NCBI GenBank assembly: GCA_035274465.1
Contig: DATEOF010000216.1
Span: forward strand, 1 to 64,000
DNA length: 64,000 nt
Direction of reading: 5' to 3'
DNA from: JADGRF01 sp035274465
GTDB taxonomy: Bacteria; Myxococcota_A; Polyangia; Polyangiales; JAFGIB01
Part shown: positions 18,971 to 27,498 of the stretch, piece by piece
Position numbering within the stretch: position 1 is the stretch's first letter
Layout of the letters: every line of letters starts with the position of its first letter
The notes under the pieces: generated by a model
Databases searched by the model: none
What the model was told of the DNA's origin: nothing
What the model saw: the letters and a program-made list of their open reading frames with translations, nothing else
Program-made: the position numbers and the translations under genes

Positions 18971-19727
18971 ATGCTCGAACAAGTCATGGTGATCCCCTCG
19001 TCAGCCAGCACGTTCGCCTTCGTCGCGCTGGTGCTCGGCCTGTGCGGCCTGTTCGTCACGGGCGTCGCCCGGTCCGGGTCACGCGCCCAGGCGTTGTGGG
19101 CCGCCGTGGGCTGCGCCGCGTGGCTGACGCTCACGGCTGCAATCCCCGCCAGGGCTGCTGCGCCGTCCGCTCTTCCCTCCCCCGGTCGTGTTCTTCTTCG
19201 CCGCCAGCATGCTGGTGGCGCTGGCAACCGCGCTGTCGGCACTCGGCGCGCGCCTCGCGCGAGGACTCCCTGTCGCGGCGCTTGTCGCAGTCCAGGGTTT
19301 TCGCCTGCCGCTCGAGCTGATCCTGCGCCGCTGGCACATCGAAGGCGTGCTGCCCGTACAGATGACCTTCGAAGGACACAACTTCGATATCGTCAGCGGC
19401 GTGACGGCGCTCGCGCTCGGCGCCTGGTTGCATTTTCGCCCCACGAGCCGCGCGCGCCCGGCCATCTGGGCGTTCAACGTGATCGGCACGGGCTTGCTGG
19501 TCGCCGTCAGTACGATCGCCGTACTTTCGAGCCCATTGCCCATCCGCCATTACCTGAACGACCCACCGGTGCTCCTGGCGTTCTACGCACCTTATAGTTG
19601 GATAGTCCCCTTTTGCGTCGGCGGGGCGCTGTTAGGTCACGTGGTGTTGTTTCGTTGGCTGCTCGCGCGAGCACCCGCACACGCAGAGACAAAGGTGCGC
19701 GCGCACGCAGCCGCTGCGCCGATGTAA
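18971..19727 (+). CDS. Polytopic membrane protein, reading frame broken near 19152
   Basis: An ATG at 18971 has a good AAGGTGG site five bases upstream. The first frame gives MLEQVMVIPSSASTFAFV and two membrane segments as far as WLTLTAAIPA. The coding pattern then jumps to another frame, which reads GLLRRPLFPPPVVFFFAAS and continues through about four more membrane segments to a stop at 19727. One extra base in the G run near 19151-19155 would rejoin the two halves into a ~252-residue, roughly six-helix protein. I do not recognise the family. Divergent pairing with an HxlR regulator suggests it is induced by a small molecule. The break may be an assembly indel or real inactivation. Confidence 0.6.
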
Positions 19728-19803
19728 CGGCCGCACACCGAGCGCCGTGTGTCGGCACGTCGTGTGCGCATGCGATCGCTCGGATCCCTGCACGTGATAG
19801 TTG

Positions 19804-19820
19804 GCTATACTGGGTATAGC
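19804..19820 (+). promoter_or_regulatory. Perfect 7-bp dyad upstream of kinase fusion 1
   Basis: GCTATAC and GTATAGC flank a TGG spacer, 23 bp before the kinase start codon. The left arm contains TATACT, a plausible -10 hexamer, but I see no matching -35. It could be a promoter overlapped by an operator, or an RNA hairpin in the 5' leader. Confidence 0.35.
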
Positions 19821-19843
19821 TCGATCACGAGCGCAGCCGGCGC

Positions 19844-22800
19844 ATGCACTCCAGCGAATCGAAGAGCCCGCCCCCGACGCTGATCGGCGGCTGTTATCGA
19901 GTGGAGGAGGAGCTCGCACGCGGCGGCATGGCGCGGGTGTTCCGCGTCATCGACGAGCGCAACAACCGGGCGCTCGCGCTCAAGCAGCTGGACGTGGGCG
20001 AAGGGCGCAGCGCCTCGCTCCGCGCGATGTTCGAGCGCGAGTATCACACGCTGGTCCAGCTCGCCCACCCGCGCATCGTGCGCGTGTTCGACTTCGGCGT
20101 CGACGAAGACCGTCCGTACTACGTGATGGAGCTGCTGTCCGGCGTCGACGCGCGCCAGGCGATCCGCGACAGCAGGTCGGACATTCGCCAGATCTGCTTG
20201 TGGTTGCGCGACTGTGCGTCGGCGCTGGCGTTGATCCACTCGCGGCGCATGGTCCATCGCGACATCAGCCCGCGCAACCTCTGGTGTATGCCGGATGGCC
20301 ACGCCAAGTTGATCGACTTCGGCACGCTGGTCGCGATGGGCCCGCAGACGCGCATCGCCGGCACGCCACCGTTCGTGCCACCCGAAGCCGTCAACGCACA
20401 GCCGCTCGACGGGCGTTGCGACTTGTACGCCCTCGGCGCGCTCGCGTACTCATTGCTGACGGCGCGCGCCGCGTTTCCCGCGCGCAGCCTGGCCGAGCTA
20501 CCCCAGCTGTGGCTGCGCCGCCCGGAGCGGCCGGATGCGATCCGCCCGGACGTACCCAAGGCGCTCGCCGATCTGGTCATGGCGCTGCTCAGCTTCGACG
20601 CGCGCGGCCGTCCAGCCTCGGCCTCCGAGGTCATGCAGCGTCTGACCGCGATCGCCGAGCTTCCACCGGAAGACGAGCAGACGCTGGCGCAGTCCTTCCT
20701 CGCCAGCCCGAACCTCGTGGCGCGCGAAGAGGCGCTGGTCCTCACGCGCAAGCGCATCAAGCGCACGGTGGGCAAGCGCGGCGGCACGCTGGCCATCGTC
20801 GCCAACAGCGGCCTGGGTCGCAGCCGCATGCTCGCCAACGCGGTGCTGGAGGCCAAGCTGATCGGCGCCAGTGCCATCACGCTCACGGCCACTGCCGTGG
20901 CCACGGGCCCCCTGGCGCTGGCCGGCGCGCTCGCCGAGCGCCTGCTCGAAGCGCAGCCGCTGGCTGCAGGCGCAGTGCTCGATCACGCACCGATACTGGG
21001 CGCGATCTCGCCCGCGCTCCACCGCATGCTGGGTGAGCCCGCGAACGTGGAGCTCTCCGGCCTGGAGCGCATCCGCAAGCAGAGCGCCGCGCTGGTCGCG
21101 CTGTTCCGCGCCGCCAGCCGCGACCAGGCACTGGTGGTGGCCGTCGACGACGTGCACCGCGCCGACAGCGCCTCACTGGCCGTACTTGGCAAGCTGTCGA
21201 TGCTGGCCAACGAGCAGCACTTGCTGCTGATCATCACCTGCGACGCGGGCACGCTGGGTGAGGCACCGCCCGCGCTCGAGCAGCTGGTCAACACGCGCCA
21301 CCGCATCCAGCTGACGCCGCTGGCTGCGGAGCAAACGCGCGAGCTCCTGGCATCGCTGTTCGGCGAGGTCGAAGGCCTGGACGAGGCCGCCGACTGGCTG
21401 CACGAGGTCTCGCTCGGCAGCCCGGCCGCCTGCCTGCAGTACGCGCAGTACCTGGTCGATCAGGGCCTGGCGCGCTACGAGGGCGGCGTCTGGAAGCTGC
21501 CGGCGCAGCTGCGCGACACGGGCCTGCCGGACACGTTGGGCTCGATGTTCGAGCGCCGCGTGCTCGCGCTCAGCAGCGATGCACGCTCGCTCGCACTGTG
21601 TCTGGCGCTGGCGCGCGACGAGAGCCGCGCCGTCTGGCAGCCCGAGTCGCACGTGTCGATCGAAGACTTCCCGAAGCTGCTCGAGACCACGGATTCGGCG
21701 CGCGCCTTCGCCGCGCTCGACGAGCTGCTCGGCGCGGGCATGCTGCAGCAGCGCGATCAGTTCTACGTGCTCGCTCAGCGCGCGATGGTCGACGCCCTGT
21801 TGCGCGTCAGCCAGCCCGAGCTCCGCCGCAACCTGCACATCCGCGTGGCCGACATCTACGCGACGCGCGGCGGTCAGGGCCGCTGGATCGCGATCAGGCA
21901 ACTGCTCCTGGCGGGCGAGCATGCGCGAGCGCGCGCGCTGCTCACCGAGACTGCAGGCCAGCTGGGCACGAGCCCGGCGGACTTCGGAGCGATGCGCGTC
22001 TCGGTCAGCGCCGATTGTGCGCGCAGCGCGCTGGCAGACTGGCAAGCACACGGCGGTTCGCCCGCGGAGGGCGTGCTGCTACGGCGCCTGCTGGTGATCG
22101 TCTGCTCGGTCTACGACTGGTCGCTGGCGCGCTACGGCGAGCCGCAACTCGCGCAATTGAGCAGCGACTGCGGCTTGACCTACTGGGACGAGACCGACGC
22201 CTCGCAACCCGATTTGCAGCGCGTGATCGCCTGCCTGAAGCGCGCCGGCGAGGCGCACGAAGCGAAGCCCGAGCGCGAGCGCGGCCTCGCGCCGATCGAC
22301 GCGCTGCGCGAGTTGGCCGGCGCCTCGATGGCGCTCAGCGGCGCCGCGGTCAACAGCCACGACGTCGAGCTCTCGCGCAAAATTGGTCCGTTGCTCAACC
22401 CTCTGCGCTCGCTGTCGCCGCTGCTAGCGCTGCTCGCGGATCTGAACGACCTCGGCCTGCAACGCGTGACCGGCCGCGAGCTCGGCGATCGCACCTGGAA
22501 CGACGGCGCCACGCGCCTACTGGCGTCCGAAGGCCTGCCCGACGTGCTGCGGCAGGGAGGCGCCGGCGTCAACGTGCACATCCAGGGCGTCGAGGACGCC
22601 CGCCGCGGACGGCTGCGGGCGGGCCAGTTGCTCGACCTGCTGGTGCCTTCGGTGGGCGAGGACATGTTCCTGGTCGTGCACGGTCGCTGGCTCTGCCACG
22701 CGTTCCACGGCGACAGCTCGCGCGCGCGCAAGCTGTGGAAACAAGTGCAGATGATCACCGAGGACGACGTGTGGCGACGCAAGTCGTTCCTGTTCGCCGA

Positions 22801-23953
22801 GGCCGAGCTGCACTCGCTGACCGGCGATCAGTCGCAGCTGCGCAGCGTGTGCGAGGCGATCGCCGAGCTGGCAGAGAAGTTCCCGGGCTGGCAACCCTGG
22901 CTGGGCTTCGCGCGCGCCGCACAGCATCGCCTGCGCGGCGAGCTGCGCGAGGCGCGCACCGAGCTCGAGCAAGCGCTGCGCCTGGCGCACCCGGGCGACC
23001 ACCGCGCCTGGACGCGGCTCGCGCCGGCGCACGCCGAGATCTTATTGCTGTCGGGCGATGCCGCGGGCGCGCTGCGCAGCGCCGACGCGATCCTGGAACA
23101 CACACAGAACCTCGGACTCGATCGCGCCACGGAGGTCGCCGGCGCACGCGTGCGCGCGCTGGCGCTCGCGAGCCTGGGCGATTACGCGCAGGCGCGCGTC
23201 AACCTGGAGCGTGCGCTCGCCGTGGCGCGCGAGCTCGAGTACGACGGCCTACCGCTGGCCCTGGTGCACGATGCCGCCGCACGCGTGGCCCTGGCCTGCG
23301 ACGACGCTGACGGCTGCACGCGAGCGCTGACCGAGATGTGGCGGCTGATCGAGCACGCGGACGCGCCGTCGCTGATCAACAGCTACGACAACCTGCGCGC
23401 CGAGAGCCGCCAGGAGCTGTCGATCTCCGACCTGCCGGCGTTGCACGCCACCACGCGCACGACGTTCACCGACTCGACGATGTTCACGCAGATCCACACG
23501 CAGCTGAGCGGCTTCGACAAGCAAAAGGAGCGGGTCCAACACGCGCTCTCGCTGCTGCTCGAGGACAGCGGCGCTCGCGCCGGACACCTGCTGCTGTTCG
23601 ATGCGCACGGCCTGTTCGCGGCCGCGGCGGTGAACGACAACCATCTGAGCGACGGCCTCCTGAACAAGGCACAGGCGTTCCTGGACAGGCAGCTCGAGAT
23701 CCGCACCATGACCGTGACTGCCAGCGAGATCGGCGAGGGCCCCCTGCTCGCGCAGCTCGTCGACGGCAACACGGCGCTCGCGCCGATCGCCTTGCTGGAT
23801 CGCACGTCGAGCCCGCCGAAGCTCGTCGGCGTGGCGCTGCTCGCGTTCCAGGATTCTCCCGTGCGTGCTCCACGCGTCGAGCTGGTGCGTATCGTCAGTC
23901 GCTGCCTCCAAGAGGCCGGCGACAGCCTCGGCGTCGCGCTCGCAGACAGCTGA
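19844..23953 (+). CDS. Ser/Thr kinase - AAA ATPase - TPR-like signalling fusion (1)
   Basis: The 1,369-residue product starts with a Hanks-type kinase (residues ~18-270): glycine loop LARGGMARVF, Lys47, HRDISPRN (Asp140, Asn145), DFG at 158-160. Next is an NTPase segment with P-loop-like NSGLGRSR (Walker Lys replaced by Arg) and Walker B VVAVDDVHRAD. A long helical, TPR-like region follows (~530-1180), then a C-terminal ~160-residue GAF-like domain (GHLLLFDAHGLFAAAAV). This is the PknK-like myxobacterial layout. No membrane segment, so cytoplasmic. The paralogue at 56767-60888 has the same order and nearly the same length. Targets are unknown. Confidence 0.9.
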   Translation: MHSSESKSPPPTLIGGCYRVEEELARGGMARVFRVIDERNNRALALKQLDVGEGRSASLRAMFEREYHTLVQLAHPRIVRVFDFGVDEDRPYYVMELLSGVDARQAIRDSRSDIRQICLWLRDCASALALIHSRRMVHRDISPRNLWCMPDGHAKLIDFGTLVAMGPQTRIAGTPPFVPPEAVNAQPLDGRCDLYALGALAYSLLTARAAFPARSLAELPQLWLRRPERPDAIRPDVPKALADLVMALLSFDARGRPASASEVMQRLTAIAELPPEDEQTLAQSFLASPNLVAREEALVLTRKRIKRTVGKRGGTLAIVANSGLGRSRMLANAVLEAKLIGASAITLTATAVATGPLALAGALAERLLEAQPLAAGAVLDHAPILGAISPALHRMLGEPANVELSGLERIRKQSAALVALFRAASRDQALVVAVDDVHRADSASLAVLGKLSMLANEQHLLLIITCDAGTLGEAPPALEQLVNTRHRIQLTPLAAEQTRELLASLFGEVEGLDEAADWLHEVSLGSPAACLQYAQYLVDQGLARYEGGVWKLPAQLRDTGLPDTLGSMFERRVLALSSDARSLALCLALARDESRAVWQPESHVSIEDFPKLLETTDSARAFAALDELLGAGMLQQRDQFYVLAQRAMVDALLRVSQPELRRNLHIRVADIYATRGGQGRWIAIRQLLLAGEHARARALLTETAGQLGTSPADFGAMRVSVSADCARSALADWQAHGGSPAEGVLLRRLLVIVCSVYDWSLARYGEPQLAQLSSDCGLTYWDETDASQPDLQRVIACLKRAGEAHEAKPERERGLAPIDALRELAGASMALSGAAVNSHDVELSRKIGPLLNPLRSLSPLLALLADLNDLGLQRVTGRELGDRTWNDGATRLLASEGLPDVLRQGGAGVNVHIQGVEDARRGRLRAGQLLDLLVPSVGEDMFLVVHGRWLCHAFHGDSSRARKLWKQVQMITEDDVWRRKSFLFAEAELHSLTGDQSQLRSVCEAIAELAEKFPGWQPWLGFARAAQHRLRGELREARTELEQALRLAHPGDHRAWTRLAPAHAEILLLSGDAAGALRSADAILEHTQNLGLDRATEVAGARVRALALASLGDYAQARVNLERALAVARELEYDGLPLALVHDAAARVALACDDADGCTRALTEMWRLIEHADAPSLINSYDNLRAESRQELSISDLPALHATTRTTFTDSTMFTQIHTQLSGFDKQKERVQHALSLLLEDSGARAGHLLLFDAHGLFAAAAVNDNHLSDGLLNKAQAFLDRQLEIRTMTVTASEIGEGPLLAQLVDGNTALAPIALLDRTSSPPKLVGVALLAFQDSPVRAPRVELVRIVSRCLQEAGDSLGVALADS

Positions 23954-24049
23954 GGCCGCAGGCGGGTGCGCCGGCCGCCAAGCGGTGGTAATTCCTCAAG
24001 AAACCAGCACGCGGCTGAGGCGAGCCCCGCGGCGGGTGCGGCGCCGCCA
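23949..24049 (+). repeat. Imperfect direct duplication after kinase 1
   Basis: The stretch at 23949-23980 (GCTGAGG, then GGCGGGTGCG, then GCCGCCA) recurs in diverged form at 24014-24049 (GCTGAGG, GGCGGGTGCGG, GCCGCCA). The first copy includes the stop codon of kinase 1. Either a local duplication or two tandem GC-rich terminator stems. The remainder up to 24168 is leader for the next gene. Confidence 0.35.
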
Positions 24050-24168
24050 GTAAATTTTGTGACGCTGCCAGTCAATCCCAAGACTGAGCCGGTTTCGTAC
24101 TCATTCGTGCACTTGGGTTGGCAACGAGTCGATCGATCCGTCTTCCGCGACTCAACCAGCACGCAACG

Positions 24169-25701
24169 ATGAAATACCGAACACCTACGTTTGTAATTCA
24201 GGCCTGCATGTCGAGCGCCCTGCTCCTCGGCTGCGGAAACCAGGCGCCCATGGCGCCAGGGTCGGTCGCTGCCGGCGGCAGCGGCGGAGCCGGCGCAGCG
24301 CCGAGCGGCGCGAGCGGCACGACGCCTGCCGCTGTGAGCGGCACCAGCGGCACGCGCAGCACCTCCGGCACGGCAGGTACGACCCCGCAGGCCGGCAACC
24401 CGGCCAGCGGCGGGACCGCCGGCGTGGGCTCATCCGGCACGCTGAGCATGTCCGGCAACTCCGGCAGCGGCAGCGGCGCCGCGGGCAGCACGCCGATGGC
24501 CGGATCGGGTGGAATGCCGAGCACCGGCAAGCTCAAGCCCTCGATCCGCAACCCGAAGTACGCGTCGCTCGCGCCCCCAGCGGGCGAGCCGTTCATGAAC
24601 ATGACGCCCGGCGCCTGGACGTGGACGAACGTGGAGGGTGCAGTCTCGCGCGACGGCTCTCCGGCCGGCGTGTACTACAAGTTCAGCAAGACCGGCAGCA
24701 AGAACCTCTTCGTCTACATGGCGGGCGGCGGCGTGTGTGCCGACGGGTTCTTCTGCAACATGAACCCGGCGAACAAGAACCAGAGCCTGACCGCGGAGAA
24801 CGTGGGCGCGGGTGTATTGAACATCCTGGGTCCCGACGCCGAGCCCCAGGATCCGAGCGGCGAGCGCTGGCAGAGCGGCATCTTCAAGGATGATCCGGCC
24901 AATCCCGCGCGAGACTGGAACATGGTCTTCATCCCGTACGTGACCGGCGACGTGTTCTTCGGCAGCAAGCCGAACGGCACGGTGCCGAACGTCGAGGGCA
25001 CCTTCCAGTTCGTCGGCAAGAGCAACATGCAGAAGTTCCTGTCGCGCATCATCTCGACCTGGAAGGACGCCGAGATCGCCGTGATCTCCGGCTCGAGCGC
25101 GGGCGGCATCGGCGCACTGCTGAACGCCACGTACTTCGCCGACGGCTTCATCGATCAAGGCAAGGGCGCGCGGATCTTCGTGCTCGACGACGCCGGGCCA
25201 TTCTTCGACGACGCCTACCTCGAGGTCTGCATCCAGAAGCGCTACCGCGAGCTGTACGCGCTCGACGAATCATTCCCGATGGAGTGCACGGGTTGCCGCA
25301 GCGCAGACGGCGGCGGCATGGTCAAGGGCGCCCTCTCCTACCTCGCGGACAAGTATCCCGAGAACGTGCTCGGTGGCTTCGTCGACAGCGACCAGGACGA
25401 GATCATGAAGTTCTTCTTCAGCGAAGGCCTCGAGAACTGCTCCTACATCGAGGATCCGATCGGCGGCCTGCTGGCCTACCCGGCGGATCGCTACCCCGCT
25501 GCGCTCAAGAACATGCTCACCGAGCTGGTCGATCCCAGCCGCATGAGCACCTACGTCTGGTCCGGCGATCTACACCAAAACCTGTTCCACACCGCAACCG
25601 ACGACCGCTTCTACCAAAAGAACGGCCTAGAAAAGACCGTCGCAGAGTGGTTCGCCGGTCTGATCAGCGGTCAACACGAACGCCTCGGCGTGATCAAGTG
25701 A
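24169..25701 (+). CDS. Pectinacetylesterase/NOTUM-family esterase lipoprotein
   Basis: From the ATG at 24169 (MKYRTPTFVIQACMSSALLLGC) the product is 510 residues, with lipid Cys at 22 and a Ser/Gly/Thr linker to ~125. The enzyme part matches the pectinacetylesterase family: the oxyanion region FVYMAGGGVCAD, the nucleophile motif GSSAGG with Ser310, the acid region FVDSDQDE, and LHQNLFHT as probable catalytic His. The family removes acyl groups from polysaccharides or proteins (plant PAE, animal Notum). In a bacterium with no pectinase here, it is best called a surface carbohydrate or ester hydrolase. A hairpin at 25769-25802 ends the unit. Confidence 0.85.
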   Translation: MKYRTPTFVIQACMSSALLLGCGNQAPMAPGSVAAGGSGGAGAAPSGASGTTPAAVSGTSGTRSTSGTAGTTPQAGNPASGGTAGVGSSGTLSMSGNSGSGSGAAGSTPMAGSGGMPSTGKLKPSIRNPKYASLAPPAGEPFMNMTPGAWTWTNVEGAVSRDGSPAGVYYKFSKTGSKNLFVYMAGGGVCADGFFCNMNPANKNQSLTAENVGAGVLNILGPDAEPQDPSGERWQSGIFKDDPANPARDWNMVFIPYVTGDVFFGSKPNGTVPNVEGTFQFVGKSNMQKFLSRIISTWKDAEIAVISGSSAGGIGALLNATYFADGFIDQGKGARIFVLDDAGPFFDDAYLEVCIQKRYRELYALDESFPMECTGCRSADGGGMVKGALSYLADKYPENVLGGFVDSDQDEIMKFFFSEGLENCSYIEDPIGGLLAYPADRYPAALKNMLTELVDPSRMSTYVWSGDLHQNLFHTATDDRFYQKNGLEKTVAEWFAGLISGQHERLGVIK

Positions 25702-25768
25702 ACCCTCGGCTTGGGGCGTCGCGCTGCCGCGAATGACGCGAGCGAAGCGACGCGACAACGCGCGCAGT

Positions 25769-25802
25769 GGTTGGTCCGCGGGGCTGTTTCCGCGGACCAG
25801 CC
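25769..25802 (+). terminator. Hairpin after the pectinacetylesterase-like gene
   Basis: Arms 25769-25781 and 25790-25802 pair over 13 positions (12 Watson-Crick and one G-T), with an 8-nt loop. It lies 67 bp after the stop at 25701. No T-tract follows. Confidence 0.5.
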
Positions 25803-25854
25803 CGAGCACGTTGTACATGGCTATAAAAAGACTCGACGACGCCTACCAAGGTGA

Positions 25855-26041
25855 GGCTCTGCCTCGGGGATGTTTCCGTAGAGACCATGAGCAGCGTGAA
25901 AATCGCGCGCGGATCCACCCCGATTTTCACGCTGCGACAGGCACGCGTTCGCGCCGGTTTGAGAAACGCCAGGGTGTCTTTAGCCTGACCCGGCGCGAAC
26001 GCGCGCCGCGGTCTCGTAGGAAACATCCCCGAGGCAGAGCC
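25855..26041. repeat. 187-bp nested inverted repeat (three-way junction)
   Basis: Outer arms 25855-25886 and 26010-26041 match over 29 of 32 positions, the first 23 perfectly. Inside are two separate hairpins: 25891-25905 with 25921-25935 (15 perfect pairs, 15-nt loop) and 25944-25957 with 25990-26003 (14 perfect pairs, 32-nt loop). The whole folds as a three-way junction, as DNA cruciform or RNA. It sits between two converging genes, has no coding frame of note and no obvious target-site duplication. A structured RNA or a non-autonomous mobile element (MITE) would both fit. The rest of the 25702-26145 gap holds only the hairpin at 25769 and smaller GC-rich palindromes. Confidence 0.85.
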
Positions 26042-26145
26042 GTAAGCGTGTTTCGAGCCGCGCCAACCTCGAGAGGACAGTGCGCGCGACCCAGGCGCCT
26101 GCGCATTGCGCATACGCATGTGCGCGCGACGCCGCGAGACGTCCT

Positions 26146-27498
26146 TTAGCGCGGCCGCTTGAGCTTGCGCTGAAGAGTGCGCCGATCGATCCCGAGCGCC
26201 GAAGCCGCCCGAGTCACGTTACCTTCCATGCGCGAAAGCACCTCATCGATGTGCGCGCGCTCCAGCGCAGCGAGGTTCTGGCGGTCTCGGTCGCTAGGCC
26301 GATCACTCGTGCGCGCCGGCGCAGCAGGCGGCCGGTCCTCCTCCGCGTGCCCGAAGACGCTAGCCGCCAGCATGCGCCGCATCAGCGCCCCGTCGATCAC
26401 CGGCCCATCGACGAACAGCACACAACGACGCAACACGTTGAGCAACTCGCGCACGTTGCCGGGCCAGCGGTAGCTGCGCATGGCCGCCACCGCATCCTCA
26501 TCGAGACGCGCCTGGCTGGCGCCTATGCGCTGCAGCAAGTGCTCGGCCAGCGGCACGAGATCCTCGGCGCGCTCGCGCAGCGAAGGCAACAAGATCGGGA
26601 ACACCTGCAACCGGAAGAACAAATCCTCGCGGAACGTGCCGGCCTTGACCTCGCTCCACAGATCGCGGTTGGTCGCGGCGATGATGCGCACGTCGACGTC
26701 GACCTCGCGCGAAGCTCCGACCGCGCGGATGCGCCGCGTCTCGAGTGCGCGCAGCAGCTTGGCCTGGCAGTCGAGCGGCAGCTCCGCGACCTCGTCGATG
26801 AACAGCGTGCCGCCCTCGGCCTCCACGAACAGACCGTCGCGGTTGGCTGCGGCGCCGGTGAACGCGCCCTTCTTGTGCCCGAACAGCTCGCTCTCGAACA
26901 GCTCGCGCTGGATGCAGGCGGCGTTGACCGCGACGAAGGGCTTCTCCGCGCGACCGCTGCCCACGTGCAGGTGACGCGCGACCACTTCCTTGCCGGTGCC
27001 GGTCTCGCCGTACAACGCGACGGTCTCGCTGCTGGGAGCTGCGCGATCCACGAAGCGCCGGACCTCCTCGATCGCCGCGCTCTGGCCGACGATCGGCGGC
27101 GCGAAGGCGTCGAGCGAGCGCGAGCTGGGCCGGTTGCCGTCGGCGGCCGCCTGCTCGATCAGCGGACCCAGCACCTCGGCGTCGACCGGCTTCTCCAGGA
27201 ACGAAAAAGCGCCGAGCTTCATGGCGTCGACCGCAGCTGCGACCGAGCCGTGGCCCGTGAGCACGATGAAGCGCGTGCGCACCGAACGCGCCTTGCGCAA
27301 GACCTCGAGGCCGTCGAGCCCGCGCATGCGCAGGTCGAGCAGGCCGACGTGCGGGCTGGACTCGCCCAGCGCCTCGAGCGCGGCCTCGCCGCTGTCAGCT
27401 TCACTGACCGTAAAACCGCGCCGCGACAGCGCCTTGGCCATCGCAAAGCGAAAGGCCGCGTCGTCGTCCACGATCAACACGTGCAGGCCATCGTTCAT
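26146..27498 (-). CDS. NtrC-type sigma-54-dependent response regulator
   Basis: The 450-residue product has three domains in the standard order. A receiver domain has acidic pocket DDD and phospho-acceptor Asp55 (GLLDLRM). A AAA+ sigma-54 activation domain has Walker A GETGTGKE at 164-171, intact GAFTGA at 211-216, and Walker B GGTLFIDEV. A C-terminal Fis-type HTH reads NVTRAASALGIDRRTLQRKLK. All residues needed for sigma-54 activation are present. It overlaps the upstream sensor kinase by four bases (ATGA, 27495-27498), so it is that kinase's partner. Direct targets are not evident. Confidence 0.95.
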   Translation of the reverse strand: MNDGLHVLIVDDDAAFRFAMAKALSRRGFTVSEADSGEAALEALGESSPHVGLLDLRMRGLDGLEVLRKARSVRTRFIVLTGHGSVAAAVDAMKLGAFSFLEKPVDAEVLGPLIEQAAADGNRPSSRSLDAFAPPIVGQSAAIEEVRRFVDRAAPSSETVALYGETGTGKEVVARHLHVGSGRAEKPFVAVNAACIQRELFESELFGHKKGAFTGAAANRDGLFVEAEGGTLFIDEVAELPLDCQAKLLRALETRRIRAVGASREVDVDVRIIAATNRDLWSEVKAGTFREDLFFRLQVFPILLPSLRERAEDLVPLAEHLLQRIGASQARLDEDAVAAMRSYRWPGNVRELLNVLRRCVLFVDGPVIDGALMRRMLAASVFGHAEEDRPPAAPARTSDRPSDRDRQNLAALERAHIDEVLSRMEGNVTRAASALGIDRRTLQRKLKRPR

